A DNA stretch of 64,000 bases from NCBI GenBank assembly GCA_030386875.1, contig CM059563.1:52889602-52953601 (forward strand), given 5' to 3'. Every line of letters starts with the position of its first letter. Position 1 is the first letter of the stretch. Positions 13,701 through 25,599 of this stretch are shown one piece after another. The notes beneath the pieces were generated by a model. That model was given only the letters and a program-made list of their open reading frames with translations, was not told the DNA's origin and ran no database searches. A program made the translations under genes and the position numbers. Source of the stretch: Morinoia aosen. Taxonomy: Eukaryota > Arthropoda > Malacostraca > Amphipoda > Talitridae.

Positions 13701-16285
13701 AGAATATAATTACAGGTAAAAGTTTAGCGTAATTCAAGTGTGAAATTGCTGTAGTCAGGGTGCGTCAGTTGTAGTCAATCTTTTTATGAATAGATTTGCC
13801 AGACATTATTGATGTTTGCAAAAATGCACACTTCCTTCTCTTAATACGAATTTCATTGAGTATTTTTGAGCACGACAAACACGTTTCTTCTCTGTTGACC
13901 TTCATTACGACGTGAAATTCTCCCCGTATTCAGCTAACTTTTTTGCTGACAAGGAAATGGGAAATGAATTCAAAGGTTCACGGTTAATAATCTTTCATTA
14001 ATCTATGATTTCGATAATCAATACGACAATAATGCATTGTTCTAGGATCTGGGTTTCGATATTTGAAGAGAAATATCTGTTACACTTAGCTAACTGCACT
14101 TTGGCTGGTATCGCATTGGAAGGATGGCATTCATTGTCACATCTGCAATTATTCTGCATTGTATAGCTGAGTTCGCTAATGAATCTGAACGCATTTCTGT
14201 CGTTTTTGAGGATCAAAATAAATTCCAAAGGATTGATAAATGCTGAAAGCTGTTACAAATTCTCCCCATTAATGAACTAGAGGCTAATAACTTGTTACAA
14301 ATTTTCCCATTAATTAACGAGAGCTGATAACCAAGTTGGACTCGTTTATTTCTCGGGGGTAAGATGTTTATGATGGGCGGGCAATGGGCATGTGACTTGA
14401 CTCAGAAAGCTCATGAAGAACTCGGCATGCTCTTGATAAATGTAATGTCGAAAAGAGAATATGAGTTCCATGGAACTCATCAGTACGCAATGCTAAGCAT
14501 TTATATATCATTTTCATGTCAGAGCTCCGTCTATAGTCAGTACCATTGCAACAGAGAAGGGTTTTTATGCGAACTTGCTGCAATACAAGAATCGTGCGTC
14601 AACTTTATTTTATTCGATGTTAGGTACAGGTTTGGAACTCAAATGAAGGTATATAAATAACAAGTAAGCGTAAACTATGTAGCAAAGCATCAAAGCTAAA
14701 GCATTTAGAGCCTCCTATTTCCACCGTTACTTAACATGTACGAAGCAGAATGGCAGAAAGCGATTGTGTCCAGAGTAATCCTGCTGCTGTTTGAGACATG
14801 GGGAGTCTGATTCTCTCAAGCCTCCAACAAATTAACTGAGAGCCCGTTATATGTGCTATTTGAGACCTTCGTGACCATATATGGAATTCTCCATGAAAAT
14901 CGTAAATGCGCAGCCATGGAGGGTTGAGTGTGCTGCCCATTGCAACCGCTAGCTTTTACATGTGATTTGTCACATTTTTCTGCAGCGTTAGCAAATGAGA
15001 AGTTAACATAAGAGCACAGAAAATAAAATTACTCTATACAGATTGTGTAAAATAAATACTGGGCAATAGTATAGGGATGCATTTCAGTGAGTGTATAGGA
15101 AATTACGCGCACGTCAAACAGACTGATGCTAACTAGTGTTACATGGATTGTTGAGACTGCAGAAGTATTATAGATGGTCTGTAAGCTTCAAACGACTATA
15201 CTTCAAATGGCTTCCAATTTGACTTGGAAAAAAACCTTCTTTCCAAAGTTCTCGCGTATGAAAGGTCTAACTATGATAGATGAGAAGAAATCCTACATTC
15301 ATTGCGCATGGTAAGATTAATTATGAAGTGTAAGCGCTTCTGATGTTTGGTTTGATAAAGAGGTCATGAATTAATTAATTAAGAATAACTCTAATAGACA
15401 CCGAATTTGAAGTTATTATTGACTCAATTGAATAAGGCTAAGCACTGGCTCGACTTGTCATGAAGTTCTTGTATCATGATCGTTTTTTCCCATCATGATT
15501 TAGGATGCCGTCAATTCAATTTACTATTTGTAGTCCCTGGAATAATATCTGATAGGATTAAATTCTTTCAACTTTTTTTGTATGAAATATAATAGCTTCA
15601 ATCAGAAACTGCGAATGTTAGGGGGGAAATGGAGTCATTCTTTAGCACGAACAGTAAAAAAGTAAAACAAAGTAACACACATTAATTCCTGACTCATTAT
15701 GGATAAGAAATTTGTTGTTAGTAGCGAAAAAAAATTAAAGCGCGTGCGTCAATAATTGGTAAAAATTTAACGGCTTTAGAGCCATACCCAGATAGAAATA
15801 TCTATAAAAAAGTGCGAGTGGACTTTTTCAATGTGGTGTCGAAAACAATTTCTCTGACCATTCACTGGGCAAGTCTCAAAAAGAGGCACGACTTTCAAAA
15901 TGTTACTTGAAAGATAGTTTTTTATGACTTTCTGGTAGAATGGCCCACGGAGATAATGTTAGCTAATTTAGAGTAAAACCTCTAAAAGGGTCATCAAAAT
16001 TTCCTCTAATGTAATGTGTACAATTACCGTTTTTCACAGCAAATTCAGAAGCCATCAACCATGTTCAAAAGACTGCATGCAACGATACCAAATGGTCTTA
16101 ATTTAGGAAAAACAACATTTTGAATTGTATCGCCTAATGCATTTCTTCGTAAATACGCGGGGAAATTCTCTCTCACAATGACGACCCAATTTTGCTGCGT
16201 GTTGTTCTATACAAGTCTGTTAGCATATTCAACGTTCGTACATCACGACAGCCAAAAAATCCCCGGAGGCACATGAGTGGCATAG
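10761..16285. other. AT-rich stretch with minor local duplications
   Basis: No gene recognised. Three small duplications were seen: a two-copy repeat of about 65 bp at 12583-12690 (gtgacacttgaaatttgata / gtgaaacttggaattttata), a two-copy repeat of about 155 bp spacing at 13480-13723 (ccataaataccatccagaat / ccataaatatcaaccagaat), and a two-copy repeat at 14246-14335 (ttacaaattctccccattaa). Open frames at 14364-14660 and 13998-14228 have no recognisable motif. Confidence 0.5.
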
Positions 16286-16289
16286 GCAG

Positions 16290-16480
16290 CACATGCCTCG
16301 TTTATTGATCGTTCGAATGAAGACACAAGGCATCGGCTTCGGCTTAGACGAGCGCCAGACTCGGCCGTCATCGCGTTATCGGAGGAATTGTCCTCGTCGT
16401 CTTTTTATGGCCCTTGTATTTTGTCTCTTGAAACCCGGCGGCATTGGATACGGCAGAGGTGGGAACGCGCTGCTGGAGTG
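16290..16480. other. Short CpG-rich island
   Basis: About 190 bp with many CG dinucleotides (gacgagcgccagactcggcc, gtgggaacgcgctgctggag) sits in AT-rich DNA. Overlapping plus-strand frames of 86-87 codons cross it without a recognisable domain. It could be an exon of an unrecognised gene or a regulatory element. Confidence 0.3.
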
Positions 16481-18194
16481 CCTTGTCACCTCAAAAAATT
16501 GGCTATTTCCAGTGCCCTCTTCCACTTTGTTTATTCCTCGGCAATATGTATGTTAACAGCAAAAGGACTCCTTGAACATTCCTTTTGTGTTTATTCAAAG
16601 ATTTTTCTTGATGTATTGGAATCTTCTTTTATCATAAGCTTCTTTTAGAGACTCTTCGGAGTGATCAAACCAAGTTTTCAAGTGTGTGTGAATCTTTTAT
16701 ACTAATCCTTGTGGCACACACACAAGCGAGTTTGCACAAATTCAAGAGCAGACAGTCGATTCAGCTTTTTCCTTGCGCTACTCTTTTTTCGCGTTGAGTT
16801 TTTCATCGCTTCCATCTAAGTTTATTCAGTGAAAGCATCTGTGTTTGTTCTAGTTATATTTTCTGGAAACAACAGCCTTTCAACCACACAAAGATAGCAC
16901 TTCAAAGGACAGTTTGTAGGTATATTCTACTGTCGTGAAACAAAATGCGCTCCTAATAACAGAGTCTGAGTCCGAAGTTACCAACGCATAAGCTAGCTAC
17001 GCAAACTCGCCTACGTAATGGGATTGTTCCGAGGCTAACGTTCTTAACAATCAACCGCAAAGCCTTGAAAATGAACGGAAAAGCCTCTTTGCGCAATAGT
17101 AATATTCTCTGTGAATGTACCTCTTCTCTTCCTGATGTGGCAGAGCACCGGGGTAAATTATGATTTACTTGTGGTTTGCATTTCAAACCCTGAGGCAGTA
17201 ATCAGTATATCTATTTGAAGTTAAAAGTAACAACTCTGTTCATTAAAATATTTATATTATGCAGTTTGCAATCAAATAATGTACAAAATTGCAAGAGTAC
17301 TCACTTTCAAGCTTTTCTTTGTTTCACATAAATTTGTTCCGCGACGAGATTGACTGTAGTAACAAGTGTAAGTCGAATAAATGCTTGGCAATTATGCTCG
17401 GAAAATAATGTGGAAGTTGAAGAGAAGTTGAACGTGTATAGTGAATATAATTTTTTCAATTGACATTCAGTGAATACCATGTTTCGAAATTGAATAGTAT
17501 TTATTATTGACTTTGTTGAATTTTCTGGCACTTCACCCCTGTACATACCATTGAAGAAGTGCAGTTAGTCCCTCTTGATCCAAACTATCACTTGTGTGCA
17601 CCTTATTTCAATGGCGTTTGAAGTAGCAACGGCGAATAGCAGTTCAAGAACGAATATTTTCATGAGCATTTGATCTTTTTTTATTTTACAGTTTCCCATT
17701 ACCGAAATTAGTCAAATTGGCCACATTTATAAACTGTGAGTAGGAATTCTTTCAAGGAAAACTCGGTTCGACTTGGAGTCCGAATTTTGATTGAGAGGGA
17801 CTGAAAAATACTGGGAAATGACCTTAGGCAGAACTCAAATTAAGTTACTTGGGTCTTAACTAAAACTAGCAATCAGATGGTTCAGCGAATGTTAGGTTCA
17901 GATTCCAGTGTATCATCGTAAGCGGCATTCTCAACAAGGAATTTCATTCTGAGCGATCATATATTACGCTGTCTCTATTTGTTGAAAGAAATATATAATA
18001 TATCGAAAAAAGAAGACTCTGGCACTCGCCTTAGGCATTATATTATTCAACATATTTTTGCAGTTCATTTTCACTACATGAAACATATTGTATTTTATAC
18101 GGAATTTTACTTTCTAAGGATGTTATGATATTTTTCAAAGTTTCTCCTAGCATACCTATTTCTTCTGAGTCATTATTGGTTTCCCCTCAACTTG
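16481..18194. other. AT-rich stretch, nothing recognised
   Basis: Short frames only; no motif, hairpin or array that I can support. Confidence 0.4.
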
Positions 18195-18430
18195 ACAGTT
18201 AGTTAAATACTGGGAGTGTAATCCGTGGACTAAATTACGTTTGTGCTAAACGTATCATGTATGTAGTTACTTAAATACTGGCAGTGCAATCCTTAGACTA
18301 AATCACGTTTGTGCTAAACTGTTAGGTTTGTAGTTAGTTAAATACTGGCAGTTTAATCCGTAGACTAAATCAAGTTTGTGCTAAACTGTTCGGTTTTTAA
18401 TTAGTTAAATACTGGCACTGTCGTCCGTAG
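18195..18430. repeat. About 68-bp tandem array, 3.5 copies
   Basis: Four occurrences of AGTTAAATACTGG (or ACTTAAATACTGG) about 68 bp apart, each followed by cagt.taatcc.tagactaaat and then gtttgtgctaaac. The copies are moderately diverged and the last is partial. Confidence 0.85.
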
Positions 18431-21400
18431 ACTTATTTGCAGATTAAACATGCGATTTGAGAGGTTGAAGTGAATATGCTCATCTTTCAATTTTTTTTTC
18501 ATTATACCTACTGTTGTAGGTTAATTTATAACTGAATTACTGTTTTTTTCTTCCTATTTGAAAAAATTTTCCCTCGCTCATAAGGATTTTCCTGGCATTC
18601 AGGGAATTATTTATGCCGTTCCATATCGGCGGCGAGCGGTCAAACCAGAGTGAGAAATGATGGCTACCTATTTTCTAGGAAAGAAGATCAGAGGAAATCT
18701 TATCCCGTGAGCTTCAGAGCTAGTGAAGAAAAGTGTGCGTGCTTCAAAATAGCTTGAAGCTCCTACGAATGTTATTTTTATAATTCCTAATATTACCGCA
18801 AGGTTATTTTAAAGCGCTTCTTCATTTTGGCCAATGGTGTGGAAGTATTTATTCTGCAAAAATCCCTTGAACTGCGCAGAGCTTTTTGTACACTTGATAT
18901 AAATTCATCTCAAATTATTCCTTCTGAAACGTTGCAAAATTTTCTTGTTCGTTGTGACTTTTTATTATCTGTGGAAAAGAATCATGCACCAGAAGTTAAT
19001 GTCTAAGTATTAATTAATGATATTTTTAATATGTAAATATGATTTGAGCAGATTTTATATTCAGGCAAAAAAAAATTATTTCTGACGTTTGCAAGAATTC
19101 CTAGGAAATCAAAACTGTTTCCAAATATCTTATTGTTCTTTTGCATTTTCATATAGTTTCCTTAGATACTTTCATTTCATGTTTTTAAACAAATAAATAC
19201 ATAGTTCTTGTGATATATGCAAGTCCCGCAGTTTTTAGTTATGTCTGTACGCGAGAAAATATTTTCATAGGCTCACTTCAATTGAACGAGAGGACAATAT
19301 CTAATAAATTACTTTTGTTAGTGCTTTAAGGCATTTTTTACAATTCGAGAGATTGCGATATTTTTAGGGACGCATGAAGTATGACACTCATGTATCTGCT
19401 TTGACGCTACCGTAAGGTGCGTTCATACGTATAATAACTGTCATCACAAGATCGTCCCACTCGAAAGAAATACGGCGTGTCAGTAGGAGAATGCATGGTG
19501 CCGGTATGTTTGAAATGAAAATAACACCATGCTTGCAAGAGATTTTCACAAACTTATTTTCTGTGAGAATTCAGTTGTCTCATATTTAAGAGAGTACAAT
19601 CTTCGTCACAACGTTGAAATGTGCCTCCTTGTCATAAATGTGGATCTATAATGTAGGAAAAGGTAAAAGAAACCACATAGGAGAAATGAAGCTATTTCTG
19701 AGACGTCCAAGAAAAGAATGCCAAACATATCATTCAGTTCGACGTCGAAACAAGTTTTTCACTATACAGACTTGAATGGAAAAATGAACAACAAAATAAA
19801 CTTGTAAGAAATTATTGAAATCGGTTTGCTATTTTTTTAATCAATTTTATTATTAATTTTGTAAATAATGAAGTAAAGAATCATTTTTGTAAATGAATGT
19901 TTACTTATCTGTAACCAATTAATCTTCATCTTTAATAATTGATTTCAATTTACGGGTGATTTCATACTATAAAAGAAAATCCACGGTAGATATCATACTA
20001 TACCAGAAAACCGACGGTAGATATCGTACTATACAGACAACGAATGCATCTTACGCATTTTCGGCTCTGTTTTCTTAAGTTAAGAAATTCAAACAAAGGT
20101 GGAAGAAAAATTCAAACTTTTGCTCGCTCCGGAAATGCAACTTATTTAATGAGCTTCAATGGTTTGTGGCTGAAATCAGTTTTGTACGGTCAAAAAGTGT
20201 TACAAAAAATTGATAATATAGAAAAATATAAAAGCTTTCTATTAGGTTTATATTTTGGTACCTCGTGTTAGCATTGACGGGAAGGGCTTCGGAGCTCTCT
20301 GACAAATATTTTGGTCAGCTTTTTGGATGAGGCCTAAAATAAATATCCCAGTTGCAATCGCTGACATTATTTCATGCGTGCTACAATTAATTTGAAGTCT
20401 CTAAACGCATAATCTAACACTTACGCCGACTTCTGGAGTTTGTCTCTCAATACTTGCTCTTTGTTTAAATTTAGGGTTTCGTGTCTGTTACATTGCTTGC
20501 ATAAACACAATCCTACTAGCATAGCTCTGACCTTCACACAATGCTGACAATTTGACCCTTATTTCATTTCATGGATATACTTTCCTCAAGATACATTTTC
20601 TCCTCTGAATTTTGCGAGTTAAATTCAAAATACAACTGTCCGTGTAACTCCTACTGGCCTTAATAGAAGGCCCCATTGATTCTGAAGAGGCTTTGTGTGA
20701 AGGTGGTATCTCAGTATCTAGGAACAATAGGGCGTAGATATCAATGACAGCTCTATATTATTGGGCGAGACGTACCTCGGCAACGTGATTGGAACTGCAC
20801 ACTGTATCTTCACTCCGCCATTTCGAAAAGGATTCATTTCCGTGTAAAAATGACTGAATTCACACATTTAAATTTAAAACATTAATGATGGGTTTTCTAC
20901 AATATTTTTTTGCTACCACCATCTTTTCTTCATTTAAACGCGGATCTATAAGTCGGAACTCAAAAAAGTATTTATATTTTGTGTATGTTTAAAGAGGGAT
21001 CTTTGCCATTTACTGTAGTGAACGTCGGTCGATGATGAAGGTGGCAAAATCTTAAACGTTGGGTTTTTGAATACATTTTTAACGGTGAGGAAACTTTTTT
21101 CAATAATTTTGAAGCTGCATTAAATACAACTCGCTGAGAATCTGGTGCGAACAAGGAGCTCCTTCAAAACGTTACGACCATGAAAAGCTCAGGTGATATT
21201 GATCTTCCTATTGATTTTTGTTCGTTGGCAATGAAGCGCGACCTCGCCAATCCTTTCGGAAGCATTGCCGAGCAACAGGCACGTTCTCAAAATCAAAACA
21301 AGTGGCAAAAGAGCACGAGATTTAACATGAAACCGAATTTCATGTTGACCCACCTTCCTGAGGATTTTTTAACAAGTTTCGAGTGCCGTTTTAAAAGTCT

Positions 21401-24400
21401 CCTCACGCTGTTCAAAATGGTATTAATATTCATTTTGTTGAACTATTAGAAATTTCCACGTTTTATATAATCTGGACAGTGTAGTTTTTACTCAAAATAT
21501 ATCAGTAGAATCATTACTTTGAGGTACAACATTACACTTGTTGAGGAATCAGAAAATCAGTAAACTAATTTGAATGTTTGTTAAAATAGTCGAGGAGTAA
21601 TGTTCACTTCGCAATTTATCCTTTTCTTTAATTCATTAAAAACGCTGAAAACAACACGAATGTTGAAATTCACTTCTCATAAATGTATTGTTTACTTTTC
21701 ATTGACCAATATTCACATTGTTTATTTAGTTGTCACTTTTGAGTTTGAGGCTTTACAATTGTACATATTTTTGTTCCACTGCCATTGTATGTCAGGGCTA
21801 AGCTGAAACTTTTGAAGGTGTCTTTTATAATTAACTTGCACTTTTTACACATTCTTGAAGATTCTATCCGCTACAATCGCATTCCGGAGCAAGATGTCTG
21901 AACAACTCCCTCGATCTGTATATTACATTCTTTATTTCAGGTACACTATAACGTCTGAATTTCATTCGCATCCAAAAGCAAACATTTACACCCAGCTCTT
22001 TCACTTTACTCTTCCAAATTATACTAAAAATTTAATTTTCTTTCATGAAGAGTTCGGTTAATGATATAAAATATCATACACAATATCGGTTATAAACATT
22101 AGAAGTGAATCAGACACATGTTTCGTTTTTAATTTTCAATAAGACCATGGAGGTTCCTACAGAATTTTAGAGAAGCAATAAAGTTCCTCAAGAAACTCTT
22201 TATTCCCTTCCTCCACTTTAGAAAAAAAAACTCTCTACATTCAGAAGCCGAGGACGTCGTCGCCCTTACGTCCTCAATTTAGCTCCCACAAGTAAACCGA
22301 ACTAGAGAATTCTATCTATAAGAAGTTTCACATTTCTTCTAATCAAACGACTAAAGCAACTGCGATGCATTTTGATCCCCAGGAGTCATCAACAATGTAA
22401 CGATCCTGTCCGCCTTTAGGTCCTGAAACTCTAACGATGTCACCGATACTTTTTGGGGCATTCTAGTCACCGGCAATTGGATTACATCCTCCAGCTCTTC
22501 AGGGATGCAATGCACACCTCAGGGTGGCTATCGCGCATGGGACGGTGGAAAACTTCTCTGATGAGTCTCTTGCGTCAATAACGCTATAATGAACACTGCT
22601 GCTCGCTGATAGTGACGGGAGTAATAAAGAGATACAAGACGAGACCGAACATGACGCATCAAAGACGTCCTAGGCGGAGATGATCGGTTTTTTAGGTCAT
22701 GATGCTCGGCAGGGTAATTAATCACATGTTCAAACGTTGTAAAATAGTTTTTATTTCTGCCAACACTTTGGAGTGAAATTGAGCCCTGTGCTCTCATTAA
22801 ACTCAGTTGAATTAATAATATTTTTTTATCAAATGCAGTATTTGATGGTCGCGCGATGGAATCAGCTAATAATAATTATATATTCAAAACAGCCACTTTC
22901 TTTGAACTTCGCTTGGCCGTAATGATGATAGAAGAAAACGAACGAGGCTATTTTTAACGAGCTTTGCTATGAATTAAGGAAAAATATATATTTTGACAAT
23001 ATGAAAGACTTATATGAAAGGTCGAGCTAAAATTTGAGTTTACTTGAACAAAACCGTTACCTGATCAAAGAATTCATTTTTTTAGTAAGGTCGTTAAAAT
23101 TTGCACTTGTTCTGATTTTTAACGAGCGTCTATGAAGTTAATTACTCTTCGATCGACTCGTTCGGATGAAAATACACACATCTTTTTTATGCCAGCTGAC
23201 ATAAAAAGGTTTTAAGCAAACAATATTGACTATTGATTTTTCGTGTAACGGGGACACAGATTGGGTATGAATGACCTCAAAAATAAAGTAATTATTTTCT
23301 AAAATTAATTAAAATTATTGTAATTACTCAGTTTTGATGATTTGATACAACTCGTCTCCATAAACCGTGAGATAGAACAGATATTTGGAAATTGTATAGC
23401 TGTTTAAATAACATATGAATTCTGAGTAATTAAAAGCACAAAATGTGCTCAGGGACCATAAAAGTACTCTAATGGACTAAGTTCATTACTGAAATATTAT
23501 TTTTCAGTTTATTTAGAAAAATAAGATTTTAGAAATATTTTTTAAACCTTTGTTGCATTGTTTTTCAAAGCCCTGAGGATGGATTTTTTATGATCCGAAA
23601 CGTTTGTTTTCATCATGTTATTCTTGGCTACGTTGGTTTTCCTCATTGTCCTAGAAGTGAGATTTCCTTGAAACCGTCTTATTTATTCTAGAAATATGTA
23701 CGTCTTGCATCCTTTTTCCATCATGGCTTGGGAGCAAATATCATAAGACAAGAATGGAATAATGGACATCAGACATGAATGAAATTATATTAAAATGGCG
23801 CCAGAAGTTTCAAATCGCTTGCTCCCAAACGCCATTATTACGGGGAAAAATTAAACTAAGAAGAACAACGTTATAAATGCGTTTCATAATGTTGGGTTTG
23901 TAATGTTTAATTATTTATGTGAACATTTGAATTTATTGAATGATTTGAAAGCGTCTTCACATGCAGTTTAAATAGGTTACATATTCTAGTTTTACTTCAT
24001 AGTGAGAGTCGTACGTCAGTGCACGTTTCCATTTCATAATTTATTCTTGTTTTCTTCCCTCCAGGCACTGTGCTCTCTCGCTCCACGTCGCATCACCAGC
24101 AGCATCGCAAGAAAACTTTCCTCCAAGAAATGAATTGACAGAGATCATTAGAAAATTCTAGGAAGATGCAAAATTGGTTAAATTCTTGGGAATATTACCT
24201 TCTTAAAAAAATCCTAACATTATATCAATTAGGCAAAATTATTTTGAAATAAGTATTTTGTTGGTAAAATGATTGCAAATGGGATGAAAAATATTTTTTC
24301 TTAGATTGGCAATTTCTGAAGCGCAAGTTCAAAATCCAATATTTGATTCATCAGTTTCATTGCGTACCCCTATTTTTCATTGGTACTTAAACTCCATGTT

Positions 24401-25300
24401 TATAGTATATGGTATGTTAGACGCATTCTGTTCTCAAATATAAACTTATGAAATAAAGTGTCCTCATTGCTACGCAGTACAGATTCAAGTTTTTGCACGT
24501 GTGATGAATATTACATGTTTTGCCCGTCGGTTTCGAAATGTGTAAAATTTCTATAGGTATCTTTACTACTATTTTTGAAAAAAGGGTTCAAAAATTTTGT
24601 TCAAATTTTTATCGAAAATGAAAGCGAAAATTCTGATTGGTTAGAGATTCTGATTTCTACAGTTTATTTGCTGACATGACTGAAGCATTTCACTGTAATT
24701 TAAAACGGAAATCTTTTTCGTATTCTCGAGCATTGCTTTCAGAATTATTTTTAAAAAGGTACCATGCTTCATATACTATCTCTCTGAGTGTTTTTGCATC
24801 ATCACGTGTTTTTATTTCAAATCTGACTTGAAAATATGCTAACGTATTAAAAACTTTCTAGGTAGCGTATTTTTTTTCGTAGTCAATGCTGTTCTTCAAT
24901 TATATATAATGATAGGCCAGCGAAAATTTTATTTAGATTGGTTTCCATAATCATCTTAATCATAAAAAAGTATCGTTGAATGAATGTAGTCAAGTAAATG
25001 AGAGAGGTACATCGATGTAACAAAGGAATTTGGTTTCCTTTTCAGGAAGTATTTAAACCAACATTCAGATATTCAACCTCCGCGGTTTATAACTCGAATA
25101 ATTGCTATCCTGCTCGTCTAGCTTTTAGATTATTAAAAAAGTTTCTGAATCAGCTCAATTTTCTAGTACCATGAAGAAAAAGTACAGCAAACCTTAAGTC
25201 AGTCCATTCGTTTTACAGTGATGTTAGCCACCTGAAAAATAATCGCTAATTCCGACCTTAATAGATCTGTGGATGTCACTGAAACACGGACATAAACACT
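18431..25300. other. AT-rich stretch upstream of the Dpr coding start
   Basis: No coding gene recognised. A short direct repeat of about 34 bp at 19957-20038 (two and a half copies of gtagatatc.tactata) is present. A ribozyme-like motif at 23571-23607 is listed separately. Any 5' untranslated exons or promoter of the Dpr gene would lie here or further upstream, but I could not place them. Confidence 0.4.
23571..23607 (+). other. PLE-type hammerhead-like motif (candidate)
   Basis: CCCTGAGGAT is followed by GGAT, an AT loop, ATCC and then GAAACG. GGAT/ATCC form a four-base-pair stem between a CUGAnGA-like box and a GAAAC box. The same arrangement occurs in the Penelope-like element of this window at 53516-53551 (minus). 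Hammerhead motifs are known from Penelope-like retroelements, so this may be a relic of one. No reverse transcriptase or endonuclease remains nearby, helix III is not evident, and the match could be fortuitous. Confidence 0.3.
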
Positions 25301-25484
25301 GAAAGAAGACTCTACAGTTGGGCTACCCTTCTCGCAAGGGACAACCCTTTTGTTTTCCTCTCTCTACGTCGAGCAATTCGTGGATCTCGTTCTTCCCTTG
25401 CTTGGAGTTCCTTTTGTTTACCCCGACGTTGGAACATTTCTTGCGCCTTCTCATCCGCACATTGGACGCCCTCCGTGCTGCACA
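25301..25484 (+). promoter_or_regulatory. Probable 5' untranslated sequence of the Dpr gene
   Basis: The stretch before the start codon is pyrimidine-rich and more GC-rich than its surroundings (cctctctctacgtcgagcaa, ttaccccgacgttggaacat), like a transcribed leader. The reading frame of exon 1 stays open upstream to about 25350 but contains no ATG before 25485. Whether transcription starts here or an upstream noncoding exon is spliced in (several AG dinucleotides follow pyrimidine runs, such as ctctacag at about 25318) cannot be told. Confidence 0.4.
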
Positions 25485-25599
25485 ATGCCCAGGGCGAGCG
25501 CCTTTAGAGGTCCGGTGGGCATCTCTTGCTTCCTGTTGGTCGGCGCCCTCCAGCTGCTGAGTGGTTGTTTGGCCGCCAGCGCCGTCAAAGAGTTGCTTC
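25485..25599 (+). CDS. dpr: Dpr exon 1: signal peptide
   Basis: Encodes residues 1-38 plus one base of residue 39. The ATG at 25485 (context CACAATGCC) is the first ATG of the frame. The peptide has a basic n-region (MPRASAFRG), a hydrophobic core ([17 protein letters not shown]) and a small-residue region CLAASA suited to signal peptidase. The exon ends CTT C at a strong donor, GTGAGT (25600-25605). It ends in phase 1, which exon 2 continues. It is separated from exon 2 by an intron of about 5.2 kb. GC content is well above the surrounding intron DNA, as in the other Ig exons. Confidence 0.82.

Noticed and set aside
25350-25484. Upstream extension of the exon 1 frame
   Set aside because: The frame is open but starts at TTG; the first ATG is 25485 and is followed at once by a good signal peptide.
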